DNA from: Oscarella lobularis
Taxonomy: Eukaryota; Porifera; Homoscleromorpha; Homosclerophorida; Oscarellidae
Reading direction: 5' to 3'
NCBI RefSeq assembly: GCF_947507565.1
Contig: NC_089175.1
Span: forward strand, 310,001 to 374,000
DNA length: 64,000 nt
Below the pieces are notes generated by a model. The model made no database searches, was not told the origin of the DNA, and worked only from the letters and a program-made list of their open reading frames with translations. The translations under genes were made by a program, and so were the position numbers. Within the stretch, counting starts at the first letter, position 1; the number at the start of each line of letters is the position of its first letter. Shown piece after piece: positions 49,775 through 63,867 of the stretch.

Positions 49775-50644
49775 TCAATGGAGCACACGTGGAAGAAATA
49801 AGTCGATGACAACGCTTGGTTCTTGGACGAAGCGCAACCGCACACCCCTGCTGCCAATAGTGCACCGAACCCTTTCCGGAGCACCAGGCAAAGCAGAAAG
49901 ACTCTGCACCAGTAGACCCGTATTCAGCTGCACCCGAGCTTCCGTCTCAACATCAACGTCATCATCGCAAATGTCCACGTCGGAAAAGTGAGCCGAGAGA
50001 GACACCTGCAGCGTCTCAATCTTCAACGTCATTCTCCCATCTCGACTCACGTCCAATCCAACGTCCTTGGCCAATTTCTTCATCCGATCCACTATACCCA
50101 AAAAAGTCCGAAACTTGGGTAAATAGAACTCGAAGAGAGCGGAAACGTCTGGTGGCACAGAAGTGACGTCATCGTTATTTTTATCATCGTCGTCGTTGCC
50201 TTGACGACGATGACGTCGCATGACAGTCACTGGAACGTCGTGACACACGACGCGTGCCGCTTTGCTTTCGTATGCCGACGAAAATCCGACGCTGATCGTT
50301 AGGCACGCCGTGTGTTTTCGTGTAAGTTGGATTTTCGCGCTGACGGCGTTTTTCTGCTGGGTCGAGCGCATAGCGTGCGCTAGCTGCCCGGGAATCGTCT
50401 CGAGTTCGATTTCGTTCGCGTCTCCTTGTCCTTCGATGCGATACTCGTTGCAGAGGCTCGTCGGGTCCAATTCGCACCAGACGGTCGAGCCGCCCGAAGC
50501 GCCCGACGTCTCGGCGCCGACGAAACGGATTGTGCTCGGCGTAAGACGAACGAAGCAGTGCTTTGAGAGTTTCGCGACGGTCGTCGCGACGTGAGTGAGC
50601 TGTTGCATTGCTATAGCGTCGCTTAGCTTCGCTCGGAATCGCAT
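49775..50644 (-). CDS. HUS1: HUS1 checkpoint clamp subunit
   Basis: Subunit of the 9-1-1 PCNA-like clamp loaded at damaged DNA. 289 residues, intronless, ATG at 50642-50644 giving MRFRAKLSDAIAMQQLTHVA. The family landmarks VWCELDPTSLCNEYRIEGQ, LTRKHTACLTISV and PDVSALFEFYLPKFRTFLGIVDRMKKL are present; an acidic insert (DDDDKNNDD) interrupts the middle, at the interdomain connector. Intact. The gene starts 114 bp from the divergent OSBPL gene. Confidence 0.95.
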   Translation of the reverse strand: MRFRAKLSDAIAMQQLTHVATTVAKLSKHCFVRLTPSTIRFVGAETSGASGGSTVWCELDPTSLCNEYRIEGQGDANEIELETIPGQLAHAMRSTQQKNAVSAKIQLTRKHTACLTISVGFSSAYESKAARVVCHDVPVTVMRRHRRQGNDDDDKNNDDVTSVPPDVSALFEFYLPKFRTFLGIVDRMKKLAKDVGLDVSRDGRMTLKIETLQVSLSAHFSDVDICDDDVDVETEARVQLNTGLLVQSLSALPGAPERVRCTIGSRGVRLRFVQEPSVVIDLFLPRVLH

Positions 50645-50758
50645 TATGAATCTGTTTCGGATGAGTACGGGACTGCGGAGCGTGCGCTAAACTTTAGGAT
50701 CGAACAAGTAACAAGTGCGAGGCGCCGCAGAGTTGTGCGGCTTTCGTTCGTCCTCGAA
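50645..50758. promoter_or_regulatory. 114-bp bidirectional promoter, HUS1 / OSBPL
   Basis: Start codons diverge across 114 bp. CG-rich; no TATA box or E-box visible. Confidence 0.6.
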
Positions 50759-53700
50759 ATGAACGACATAGAGGAAACTTTTCTTCGGGCAGCCAGAATG
50801 GGAAGCGACAACGTCATTCGAGTACGAAAAAACGTCGAACGCACGTTCCCGTACGATCATTTCGCGACAATTCGCAGAATCTACTCGAAACGTGCTCGAC
50901 TCTCAACGTCGACTGCGTCGGTCGAAACAAACGGAATCGCGGATGGTCTCCCATTCATTTATCGGCCTATTTCGGACATCGCACGATCGTCGAGATTCTT
51001 CTTCAGGTAAAAAAAGCGAAAAAGAAAATCTAGCGAAACCGACAACGCTCCTAATTTTCAGAACGGATGCGATCCGGACGCGAAAAACGTCGCCGGTGAC
51101 ACGGCTCTGCATAAATGCGCTCTGACGGGAAGAGAAGTCTGTTTATATTAAAAAACGCACGATCCGAGAGATAAATAATTTAAATTATTTATTTATTTTT
51201 AAGGATATCGTCGACTTGCTGATTGGCGGCGGTGCCGACGTTCGTCTCATCAACGCGGACGGATTTCGACCCGTCGAAATCACGGCCGTACAATCGATAA
51301 AAGAAAAACTCGAAGGTGCGACGAAAAATTGACTTTTTTGAATTTTTGAATTTTTTCTCGTGTAGCTGCCGAACTGGTTGTTACGAGAAAAGGAGAATTG
51401 GACTTACTAGAGGCGGCATCAGCAAACGACACTTCCCTTGTCAATTCCATAGTGAGAATGTCTTTTTCCTCGTTATTTTATTGATCACGTGATGATATAT
51501 ATTAGTTACGATCTCGATGCTCGCCCAATATCGATTGCACGGACGCGAATGGAAATTCTCCGCTTCACAATGCCGCGTATCGGTGAAAAGAGTGCATGTG
51601 TTTCGTCAAGAGAGTTACGGCAATTTTTGTTTTCTTTTTATTTAGAGGTCACAAGGAAACCGTTCTCGTTCTACTTCAAAATGGAGCCGACACAACGCTC
51701 AAAAATCGAGCCGGTTAATTAATTAATTAAGTGAGAGTGAAATTATAAACTGTTTTTTTTTAGGTCATACGGCGTCTGACCTGGCGCAAAGTGCAGACAT
51801 CAAAAGAGTCCTGTCATCAATTCGTGACAAAGTAGAGCAAGACGTTAATTAATTAATAAATACAAAAAAATGCTTAAACTGTTTGCAGATCTGCAAGCGT
51901 GTCTATAGATTTGAGGGTCTTCTCCTCCTAAAGGTGCGTTCATTTAGTTTAATTAAAACGGGAGGGAAAAGAAAAAAATTCCTGCATTCTAGAAACGCGT
52001 TCTGCGCGGATTTAAACCGGTCGTCGCCGTGTTGGATCACGGATCGCTGTCTTGGTATTTGCAGAAGTAGGCGTAACGTTTTTCAATTTCTATTTTGTTA
52101 CACTTTTTTCTCCCCCCCGCAGAAACGACGGAAAGCACTTGGAAGGTTTCAAGTTTCTTCTTCAAACAGAAATTAGCGTATGGAATTAATTAAATAACAG
52201 AGAAAACTAAATTCGTTTCTCTCTTCTCGCGCAGAAAAAAGACGACGATCTTTTCAGCGTGAGAGGCCCCGACGAAAAAGAAACAATTTTCAAAGTCCCA
52301 AGTACACATAAGGAAGACATTCAAATCTATCGTCAGGTATCAATAATAGTAGCAGTCTCTCTATGGTCATTCTTTTTCGAACAGAGATGGATAAATGCAC
52401 TTGTTGAACATCGAGAGTACGCCAATCGCAGTGCATTCGCCCTAGAATCGGACGAAACAGTCGAACCTCTATCGCGACGAAAAAGTTCCGAGACGTTGGG
52501 AACGGCATTGAAAGTAAAAAATCAGGGGGGGAGGGGTCGGTTTCTGCGCGCGCGTTGCAGCGTCTTTTCTTCTAGGAAACCGAAGCCCAGTTTCAGGTTT
52601 TTTCAAAGTGCGTCTCCGAAGCCGATATCTTGGTGAAAAAATTGCCCGTTTCATATAAGCACCTACTGCACGGTAAGGTGCACAAGCGAAGTCCCCAATT
52701 CATCTTATTCGTCTTCTCTCTCTCGCAAAGGTGAAGCGGACACTCTTTTGCAGTGCTCCGGAAAATTCGGCGAAGCCCTGCACGTGCTGACCGAACTTCG
52801 CAGCTCGCTCAACGATTGCATGAATCTGATGAACGTGCAAGAAGCGGTATTGAAACAAAAATCGTTTTTATAATTGACGATCAACAAAAAACTCGAATCT
52901 AGATCGAGAGAGCGAATCTCGTACCAAATGATGACGTATTGGGCGCGCAACCAGACAGGGTAGGCGTGTTCCACGAGTTGAGACGTCGTTCTATGCGTTT
53001 CGCTTCGTGTATATAGATTGATAGCGATTCTGACGAATTTTTTGACGCCGAAGGCGAATCGCACGTCCGACCAAATATGACTCATCAACTCGAACCACGC
53101 AGGTATATATAAATACATAGGGGACACGCTGACTAAACTCCACGCACATGATCTACTATTAGAAACGCATTGCCCGTCCAGCGGCCTTCCACACAGTATA
53201 GCATATGGAGTGTACTGAAGCACTGCATTGGAAAAGTGCGTTAAAATTATAAACTGAAGTTCTTTTAATTAAGACCTTTTATTTGTAGGATTTGTCGCGA
53301 ATCACCTTGCCTGGTAATACAAGCGACGTCTCTAGAGGATGCATACGTTATTTTGATTGCTAGTGACCGTCAATGAGCCGCTGACGTTTCTACAGCGCAT
53401 CTGCGAAACGCTTGAGTATGATCGACTTTTGCAGCAAGCGCTCTCTTGTGCGGATGCGCTTGAACGAACGAAAGTAGCAACGGCGGATTTTCTCCTATGT
53501 ACACTATATACAATGCCTGTGTAGTACGTTGCGGCCTTCTTCTATTCTCACTTGGCCAGCTCTAGTGAAAGATCGTGCAAACCGTTTAATCCCCTTCTAG
53601 GCGAAACATTCGAACTCTACAGGTACGCTGAATTTTTCTCAATTATTTCGAGTCACCATCGTATGTATTATATTTAGGGACGATCGGGGATACAGAGTCG

Positions 53701-54990
53701 TTGCTGAACAGGTCCAATCATACATAGAGCGAGAGAGAGAAAAGGATTTTCGTTTTTTTTTCTCTAGGTTAGCCATCATCCGCCTATCACAGCTTTTTAC
53801 TGCGAAGGCGACGGCTTCACGTTTTGGGGCTCCATGCAAGCTCAGCTCAAGCTAACGGGCCGGGGTTTAGAGGTGACTCCGAACGGCAGCTTCACGCTCG
53901 AACTTCACAAGTGAGCGCTAAAAAAATCGACTTCATATCATGATCATCATATGATCTAAATTCGATATAAGATACAACGAAGTATACACGTGGACCGCTC
54001 CCGCTGTTCGAGTTCACAACGTCGTAGTTGGAAAGCTCTGGGTTGAGAGGGTAAAAAGAAGAGACGTGGTGACGTTTTCTTTGCTGAGTTGTGGGTACTT
54101 ATAGTATGGCCTCGTGACCGTCAAGAATCACTCGTCTGGTCACATGGCTCATATGGATTTTAAGGCTCTAGGATGGCTCGGAGGTGATCCGCATAACGTT
54201 GAAGGGTACATCGAATCGCCGAGGTTCGCACGCGTTCTCTCTTAGATATAGGACTAGGGTACAAAGAAGCGTCTGTTTTAGAAATGAAGTCAAGTGTGTG
54301 CTGAGAGGAAAGTGGACGAAGGAGTTGCGATGCTATCCGGTGGAGAAAGGCGCTGACGAAATAAGTGCGTTGGATTTGTCAGGAGATTTCGACGACACGA
54401 AAGAGGCTACCGGCGGATTTTCCGTACTTTGGAAAGCATTTCCTAAGCCTCCCGAAGCCGAACAAGTATTTCCTTTCAATAGATATCATAGTAATAATAT
54501 AATCCGTTCTTTTTTTATAGATGTATGGACTGACAGCGTTTGCTATTTCTCTGAACGAACTGTCGCCTTCTATAGCCGAAAAGGTTTGTATATCTTCTAA
54601 TTAGTGTGGTGACGACATCGCTATTTTGTCTAGATCGCTCCGACGGACTCTCGTCTCAGACCCGACGTTCGTCTGATGGAAAACGGAGATATAGGTAACA
54701 CCACAGCACCTGTAGAGTTAAATTAGACATGTCCTGTTCTCAGAGGGGGCCGCAAACGAGAAACATCGCCTAGAAGAAAAGCAGCGAGCGGCACGACGCA
54801 AGCGGAACGAAAACAAGGAAGAATGGACGCCAAAGTAAACCTCGCGCATCATTTCCGTCACCACAACGAACGCGTTTATCACTGTAGATGGTTCAAGCAA
54901 GGAGTGAACGAACACACGCACGCGACAGATTGGATATTCACAGGCGAATTTTGGTCGCGCGACTTCTCACGATCACCGGACATATTTTGA
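50759..54990 (+). CDS. OSBPL1: Oxysterol-binding protein-related protein with ankyrin repeats (OSBPL1/2)
   Basis: Lipid-exchange protein at membrane contacts. About 20 exons from ATG at 50759 (MNDIEETFLRAARMG). The N terminus has ankyrin repeats (GWSPIHLSAYFGHRTIVEIL, GDTALHKCALTGRE, GADTTLKNRAGHTASDLA), then a PH domain (KRVYRFEGLLLLKKRVLRGF, VVAVLDHGSLSWY), a helical linker, and the ORD. The signature EQVSHHPP is split by an intron near 53710-53770; HHPPITAFYCEGDGFTFW, KPFNPLLGETFELYRDD and the terminal WFKQGVNEHTHATDWIFTGEFWS follow. Ankyrin-PH-ORD is the long OSBPL1A architecture. A possible FFAT motif is EFFDAEGE. Intact as read; small exons placed by homology. Confidence 0.93.
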
Positions 54991-55011
54991 ACAAAGAAAA
55001 ATACGCGCGCG

Positions 55012-55036
55012 CAGAGAGAGAGAGAGAGAGAGAGAG
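55012..55036. repeat. (GA)n microsatellite
   Basis: About 12 GA units just downstream of the OSBPL stop. Confidence 0.95.
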
Positions 55037-55192
55037 AAATAGTATCAGGTACACGTTTGAGTTACTATAGAGTCAAATCAATTTCCTCAAAACAACCGTA
55101 GATAATTCGTCGTTGCATTGATTACAGCAAACATAACAACCGAGTAGCAAAAAATCACCCAAAAAACGCGCACAGCTACTAGAGTTTTTTCT

Positions 55193-56373
55193 TCATGATT
55201 GCTCAGCAGTTTTATCAGTAGATTTCGGCTGTTGTTGTTCCTGTTGCCGCTGCTGCCCTTCTAGAAACGACGGCGGACGACTGTCCTCACTCGCCTTCAC
55301 TCTGATATGAAACGACGACATCGCGTCCTCTAAGCCCGTCTGATTACCGGAAAAGTAAGCGCAGATAGCATTATGAAAAAGCAAGAGTTGCTTCTTCATA
55401 ACCTTCACCTAGTAGGAAACGGTATTAATTAATTAATAAGTAATAGTTATTTCCTAAACTTCACCCTATTCTCGTCTAGCAATTGTAATTTTATCTCCAC
55501 GTCGGCGCGCAACTGCTCAAACTTTTTCTTCTGCTTTTCGAACTCCTGACGCGTCGTCTCGAGCTTGGTCTTTTGCACTTCCGTGCGCAATGGCCCACTC
55601 TTCAGCGTCTCCAAATCGGTTCGATAGGCATCGTACTCGATTCGCGCCACATTGTAACTCTTCACCGTCGTCAAAGTGTCCTCGATCGTCTTTGTGCACA
55701 ACGTCATCAAATTCGATATGAAGAAATTGATCGCGCCGACGAGCGATTCGCCGTGCTTGTGCAAGAGACGCTGCGTGTCGCCGTTGTAGCGAAACTCGTC
55801 GTGCAAGTCCACCGACTTGGCGGCGAGTTCCGAAAAGGCGTCGGCTAGCGCGCGCTGGCATTGAAAGACGCCGGCGAGACGCGCGTTCAATTGACGCGCG
55901 AGACGCAAAATGTCGCCGTATTTGCGCTGGATATCGCGTAGGGAGTCGATTCGCGTTTGAAGATCGGTGTCGACTGTGCGCGTGCCGCGACCGAATTTCT
56001 CCGAGAGAATTTGACGCGTGAATTTGTACGTCGAAACCGACCAGTCGCGAAACGATTCGAGTCGATTCGAGGCGGAGCGTGGACGCGTCACTTCCAGGGA
56101 ACCCTTTTCCGTCGTTTCGACGCCGCTTTGAGCTTCGAGCGACGAGGCGAGCGATGCCGCCGCCTTTCCTGGATCGGGCGACGCGACGGACGGCTTGCGA
56201 GCGAGCGCTGGCGAGTTTTGCGTCGCTGGAGCCGACGATAGGGAGACGGTTGTGAATTCGAGTGATTCGTCGACTGCTAGACGACCGAATTGGCTCGTTT
56301 CGATTGGCTCGTGATCGTTCTCCGACGTTGTCTCGTCGAACGGAGCCGATTCGCGTTCGTGTTCTTCAGCCAT
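55193..56373 (-). CDS. ARFIP: Arfaptin (BAR-domain Arf/Arl/Rac effector)
   Basis: Crescent-shaped AH/BAR protein binding Arl1, Arf and Rac1 at trans-Golgi membranes. Two exons, 55465-56373 and 55193-55408, 374 residues. The first 100 residues are disordered and acidic; an amphipathic helix (SFRDWSVSTYKFTRQILSEK) precedes the BAR helices (TRIDSLRDIQRKYGDILRLA, FRYNGDTQRLLHKHGESLVG). The end of the domain VMKKQLLLFHNAICAYFSGN is nearly identical to vertebrate arfaptins. A Gln-rich tail closes the protein. The splice AGG|GTGAAG to CTAG|GTGAAG repeats GTGAAG at both sites, but only one choice restores frame. Confidence 0.95.
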
Positions 56374-56801
56374 CTTTGAGAGGACCTTTGTTGCGGGGCC
56401 CGTATGCTATCACGTGATTGTGCTCAACTATTCGATTTTGTTCGTTCTGACGTTTTGAAGTGGTAAGAACGAGTTTGGATCTTGTTTTTATAGCCGCCCG
56501 TTTAAGTTTGACGTTGTTTGAGCACCGGGTTTTTAGGTTTCGCCGTCTACTAACGTACTTCCACGACTTCCCGTATATGGGCGAAACCCTGCCTACGAAA
56601 AACGAGCAGAGAACGTTCGCATCGATCGTCTAGTCGACGCTATACCCGATCAGCATCGACTGCAGAGAGCGGAGGTGAAAATCGGTTCACAGCGAGTGTG
56701 GGAAAGAGAAATCGTCACCCGTTCATCCTCACCCCGCGGAATCGCGTCAAATTGCCGCAGCCGCCGCCGCAGCCGCCGCCGCAACCGTCGCCGCAGCAAC
56801 C
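56374..56801. promoter_or_regulatory. Divergent promoter region, arfaptin / Tec kinase
   Basis: 428 bp between divergent starts. A CACGTG hexamer lies at 56411-56416, and a CCGCCG/CAG-rich trinucleotide run occupies 56757-56800 just before the kinase ATG, likely its 5' UTR. Confidence 0.5.
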
Positions 56802-59671
<2,870 letters not shown>

Positions 59672-59989
59672 GGACAGTAGTGCTTATAGGATATTTGATA
59701 CGAGTTCCCCTTTCCCTAATCGAACGGAATTTAGTTGTTATCGCGCACTCTTTTTTTGTACAGTATGTTCGCGTTTTTTTTTAGACGTTAGGTAGCCCCT
59801 GTCTTGTCCCGTGGGTTTTTGTAGTGCCGATTCATTTAAACAGGAATTTAAGGGTGTAGGAGAACTTTGGCATGCAATGGCCTACCGTAAACAAGACTGG
59901 AGTCACCTTGATCATCAGCGCAGAGAATGCAAATTTCCCGCCGACCACCTTTTCTGAAAAGCAGTCCTTTGTAGCAGTTTTGAGCCAAG
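59672..59989. other. 3' flank of the Tec kinase gene
   Basis: About 320 bp without a supported gene; short frames on both strands lack domains. It grades into the repeat candidate that follows. Confidence 0.4.
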
Positions 59990-60367
59990 CCTCTGCTTCA
60001 AAAAGTCTGCACGCGCACAAGCCCACGCACGGCACCACTGTGAATGGGGGTTCGAATCCCGACCATGTCGGAATTTCATAAAATTTCCTCCTTCATACGT
60101 ACTTTGGATGGGCTCTCCTGCCGTTGTCTGAGGGTTTTCTCCAGTAATGGAGCTTTCCCCCTCGCCTATTCTCGACCTAAAAGGCTGACGCTGTCATCCG
60201 ACTGAGTGAGCCCCGCCCACCCAGCGCAAGGGGAGTCCTCGGACAACCAGTGGTCACCCGTCGGAAGATCAGCCAATACGTGCTGAGACGTGTTGTGCAT
60301 AGTAGTTCTGCATTGTGCATTGTGACTGTAAATAAAATTACGTTAGTCGTTAGTCGTTAGTCGTTAC
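59990..60367 (+). repeat. Candidate tRNA-derived SINE
   Basis: A perfect RNA polymerase III B box, GGTTCGAATCC, lies at 60049-60059 within a tRNA-like T-arm (GGGGGTTCGAATCCCGACC). A body without coding content follows and ends in three to four direct TTAGTCG units (60343-60366), a tail style common in SINEs. I could not find a good A box. No second copy is in this window, so the borders are guesses. Confidence 0.4.
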
Positions 60368-60566
60368 AAGCGCGCGTGCACAGTACGGGCATGTATGACG
60401 TAGTTTCACTTTCAGGTATACTCGGTCTACTCGCTCCACTACTCACTCCTTGCTATTGGTCTTTGCGCGCTTTGATAATTCACTCTCGAGGCAGGCAGCC
60501 GTATTGTAAGTCATACTTGTGTCACGTTTTTGTCGAACTAGTCTCTCTACACCCCGTAGAGCCGAC

Positions 60567-60941
60567 ATGAGCGACCAAAAATGGAAGCAGTATCTTAATC
60601 CTGTGATGAGCAGAGCAGTTAGTGCTCTCACTGGCCTTATTTCAGCGGATCTGCTTGATAAGCTACTCGAAAAAGGGTCTCTCTACGATGAACAGTACGA
60701 GAAGTTCCTTCAAAGTCTTGACGATTCTAGGAGTATCTCGAAAGACGTGGCTCGCAAATTGCTTGTAATGCTTAAACAACGCCCGCCTCCATCGTTTGAC
60801 AATTTCTGCGATGTGATAAAGCAAGCCAAAGCGCGCGCTCTAGACGAAAAACTGGCTCCGCTAAGGCGACGAGTGACGTCGTTGAAGAACAAAGCCGAAG
60901 ACGCCGCCGACACCGTCCTACACTCAGCGCCGCCAAAGTGA
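60567..60941 (+). CDS. CARD-only protein
   Basis: 124 residues, one exon, from ATG 60567 (MSDQKWKQYLNPVMSRAVSA). Residues 12-88 fold as a six-helix death-superfamily domain: LTGLISADLLDKLLEKGSLY, YEKFLQSLDDSRSISKDVAR, KLLVMLKQRPPPSFDNFCDV. Alternation and the LLxxL..RP pattern are CARD-like. A charged helical tail ends at a stop after APPK. A spliced upstream exon is possible: CCCCGTAG precedes the ATG by 6 bp. CARD-only proteins often regulate CARD oligomers, so a link to CARD-kinases like those at 0-7 kb is conceivable but untested. Confidence 0.7.
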   Translation: MSDQKWKQYLNPVMSRAVSALTGLISADLLDKLLEKGSLYDEQYEKFLQSLDDSRSISKDVARKLLVMLKQRPPPSFDNFCDVIKQAKARALDEKLAPLRRRVTSLKNKAEDAADTVLHSAPPK

Positions 60942-61783
60942 AAATTCGAGGCTATAGGCCACGTTCTTGACGGGTTTAATTGATCGTTTTTGTTTCGAAT
61001 TTTCAGTTGCCTTGGAGAAGAGAGCTCGGAAGAAAGGTGACGCCATTGTCCGATGAACGAGAAAGACTCTGTCTTCAACTATCAACGTAGCGTCGCTGTC
61101 CTGTCACGGTTCTTTGAAGTCGTGGTTGTCTAACGCAGTGTAAACGCACGTCGAAAGGCACGAGACGGAGAGAATCGCCGTCTGGGAGCCGTTGCGTGCA
61201 CGCGAAGACGTTCAGGCGGTGCAGTCGTTGTGCAGTGATGGCAAATAGCAGCGACGAACTGCGGAAGAAGCCGCGGAGAAAGAGAAAGGCGTGAAAACGA
61301 GACTCCCCTCGTTCGATTCGACCACTGGAGTCTGGAGGCCATCGCAGCAAATAAACGTCTGCCTAAAATAGGTTTAGTTTTAATTGTTTTGTCGTAATGG
61401 GGTGGGTGAGGCGGGCGAGAAGAAAGGCGACGCCACGCTTTGAAAAAATCGGTCTCATCACCCGTATGATGGCCAAGACGAAGTCGAGTTACGGTGAGTA
61501 GTTGGAGTGAATGTGCTTTGGCACGTGAGCTACACACCCGAATTCGCTCTAAGTCTTCGAGAGACTATATGGAATCTTTTATCAACAAAGTCTTTCTGAT
61601 AATAGCTAATATCCGTGGTGTCTAAGTTTTTTTCCTAGATGATCAACTAAGGAGGACAATATAATGAATGCAAGCAACGACAACCATTTATTTCAGCAGA
61701 GAACAGCAAACACCAAAACGACAATAAAGCAGCAGCAGGCCCCAGCAGGCACGTACGGTTCCAATCAGAATAACAGTCGAAAC
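60942..61783. other. Intergenic stretch with one dispersed repeat copy
   Basis: Holds repeat A at 61130-61265. Remaining sequence has no recognisable exon. The minus frame at 61130-61537 has no domain and mostly mirrors the repeat. Confidence 0.4.
61130..61265. repeat. Dispersed repeat, copy A
   Basis: Blocks GAATCGCCG, CTGGGAGCCGTTGC, GCGAAGACGT, CAGTCGTTGT, CAGTGAT and GCAAAT recur in the same order and strand near 63430-63560. Copy A has a 9-bp insert (AGGCGGTG-like) relative to copy B. Confidence 0.8.
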
Positions 61784-62567
61784 TCACTTCGATGAATCAA
61801 CGTGCACCGGGTATACCTTCGGCGTTCCGGAACAGACGTGCAGAACGGTGCTGATGTATCCGAAGCTGACGGGAATGATTTCCACCTCGCGGTAGTGCAC
61901 GTCTGGGTACGTGTAAACGGCCGTAAGGGATGTCCCACTGCCCTTCAAGTACTGCGCGCCATTAGCCCATGGGAAGTTCCAGTAGATGTTTGCCCTAAGA
62001 GAGAGTCCGTTTCATGAAGCACCCTGGGCTATATGACCAGCGCATGCAGACCATCAGTTTATATAATTACGCGAGCACCTTTGCGATCCCAGTAGGGTCT
62101 TCGTTTGCGTATCTCTTACCCGTAGCTTTGAACGTGACACAAGCCAGCAGCCAGATGAACATTTGCTCTGACTTGACGCGAGCCTGTTCCTTCAACAGTC
62201 GTAGAGGCCCCTAGGGCAGGCGGGCAGCAACCACCATGCGATTCTCCGTCCGAGTAGACGATTGAAGTAAAGTTCCGTCCTAGAATCAAGAGAATACACG
62301 TTGGTTGGAAGTTTCATCCTGTGTATGGCACGTATACCGTGCTCCTGTTCCATTCTTGCGATCATCTAACGTAAAGACGTTTATAAAGGGCCAATAAAAT
62401 TAACCCACTTACGTCGTCCAGATTGCTGAACACCTGGATCTAAATGAGCAACAGGCAAAAAAGTAAACTTTTCATCGAAGTCCACGACGCGAAATTACGT
62501 CTACGAGCATTTCTGCTTGAGCGACGAAAAGAAAAGCGAAAAGAACAACGAAACGTAGAGAGCCCAT
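61784..62567 (-). CDS. Small secreted protein, unknown
   Basis: Five exons as read (62505-62567, 62413-62439, 62338-62365, 62120-62279, 61784-61994) give 162 residues. MGSLRFVVLFAFLFVAQAEM is a strong signal peptide with cleavage after AQA. The mature part has four cysteines (GGCCPPALG, AAGLCHVQS, LHVCSG) and alternating strands (IYWNFPWANGAQYLKGSG, LTAVYTYPDVHYREVEIIPV), suggesting a beta sandwich. No family recognised. Phases match at every junction, including weak donors (CTC|GTAGAC). Confidence 0.65.
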
Positions 62568-62917
62568 GGCAGACAGATCTAAATTAAAATAGAGAATAGT
62601 AATTACACACAAAGTATGCTGGAGGGTTTTCTCTAAAGTGGCTATATAGAGGTATAGAAACGACGACAAACCTCAGTCACAGCGAACCGGTACGCGTAAA
62701 CCATGCAAAAAGTATACCTCGAATGAGCGTCTTCTTCTCACGTTGAGGCTCGGTTGAGCTGTGAATGAATAGTGCACACGGGGAGTGCCTCTTTTTATAG
62801 AGTACTTCATATTGCTCGACGGAGCATTGAAAGGTTTCACTAAACAAACAGTCTCCCTCAGCGCAGTCTGTGATGTGGCTAGCGCGTTTCCAGTGACTAA
62901 TTGTTTATATTGCCTTA
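62568..62917. other. Upstream flank of the secreted-protein gene
   Basis: 350 bp with the likely promoter. TTTTTATAG on the plus strand gives CTATAAAAAG on the minus strand near 62791-62800, a fair TATA box about 225 bp from the ATG; a 5' intron would be needed. Confidence 0.35.
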
Positions 62918-63118
62918 AACTGGCCTCTCATAACCTAAACTGGCGTCTCATAACCTAAACTGGCCTCTCATATATGATAACCTAAACTGGCCTCTCATAA
63001 CCTAAACTGGCGTCTCATAACCTAAACTGGCGTCTCATAACCTAAACTGACGTCTCATAACCTAAACTAGTGCTTCATAACCTAAGCAAGACCATAAACT
63101 GGCGTCTCATAACCTAAA
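62918..63118. repeat. 20-bp minisatellite
   Basis: About ten tandem copies of CTCATAACCTAAACTGGCGT with variants (GGCCT, TGACGT, an inserted ATATGATA, one AGTGCT unit). Variation among units means it is not a recent expansion. It lies between the secreted-protein gene and a cysteine-rich exon. Confidence 0.95.
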
Positions 63119-63262
63119 CAGAGTAAAAGTAATACTTTTGACTGACTTCACCCGCCATAGTATGAAGATCACTTCCGCACGATAACTTCTGTTATCTGCG
63201 TCTGTAAGTTTCCGTGGGACATGCGGCTGCCGGCGCGTGCATGCAGGGCACCGTTATGAATC

Positions 63263-63394
63263 TCATAACCAAATGAATGAATTCATAATTAAGAACGTCC
63301 TGCAGTTGTTGTAGGGTCCAAGAACGCATCCGCCGGAATCGCAGCATCGACTTTCCTCGCATTGAGAGCAGTTTCCCTTGCAAAAGAGTCTGAC
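63263..63394 (-). CDS. Cysteine-rich terminal exon, unknown
   Basis: A 44-codon open exon after a GATCAG acceptor ends at TGA 63263-63265. It reads FCKGNCSQCEESRCCDSGGC then VLGPYNNC: eight cysteines in about 30 residues, typical of a disulfide-rich secreted module. Upstream exons are not identified. It might belong to a gene whose 5' part lies within 63.4-63.9 kb, or be a relic. Confidence 0.4.
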   Translation of the reverse strand, partial: VRLFCKGNCSQCEESRCCDSGGCVLGPYNNCRTFLIMNSFIWL

Positions 63395-63867
63395 CTGATC
63401 GCGCGGAAAAATAGTTTTTTATAACAACGTTGGCTAACGCACGTCAGCTAGAAAAGGAGACAGAGATGCGTTGAAAGAATCGCCGCCTGGGAGCCGTTGC
63501 TTGCAAGCGAAGACGTCCAGTCGTTGTACAGTGATAGCAAATATAGCCGCGACGAATTAACTGCGGAATTAAGCGACATTTTTCCCCTAGCATTTGAGTG
63601 TAGAAAACGTTCTTTTTTGTATTGACAGAACAATCGCAGACACGTGAGGATTCTCTGCGCGATGTGCAGTCCCAGAAAACAGGCAAGCGCAAACGAAAAA
63701 CAAGGTGAGCAAAGTTGCGTTGCGTGTGACGACACTAATAGACGTTGGACGTCAATTTTAAAGCAAACACAGACACACTGATAGCATAACAGACCAGCAA
63801 GACACTAACAATCGCATATAGAGGAAGCAGACGCTTACGAAACACACAAAGTCAAGTCCCTGAGGCG
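63395..63867. other. Gap with dispersed repeat copy B
   Basis: Contains repeat copy B (63430-63560) and otherwise no exon I can support. It also holds the 3' flank of the fibronectin type II gene. Confidence 0.4.
63430..63560. repeat. Dispersed repeat, copy B
   Basis: Direct-orientation relative of 61130-61265, sharing TAACGCACGTC, GAATCGCCGCCTGGGAGCCG and CAGTCGTTGTACAGTGAT. Identity looks near 80-85 percent by eye. Antisense reading gives similar short peptides in both, but no family. Confidence 0.8.

Noticed and set aside
60010-60080. True tRNA gene at the GGTTCGAATCC B box
   Set aside because: No acceptor stem, anticodon arm or A box could be paired; a SINE head is a better reading.
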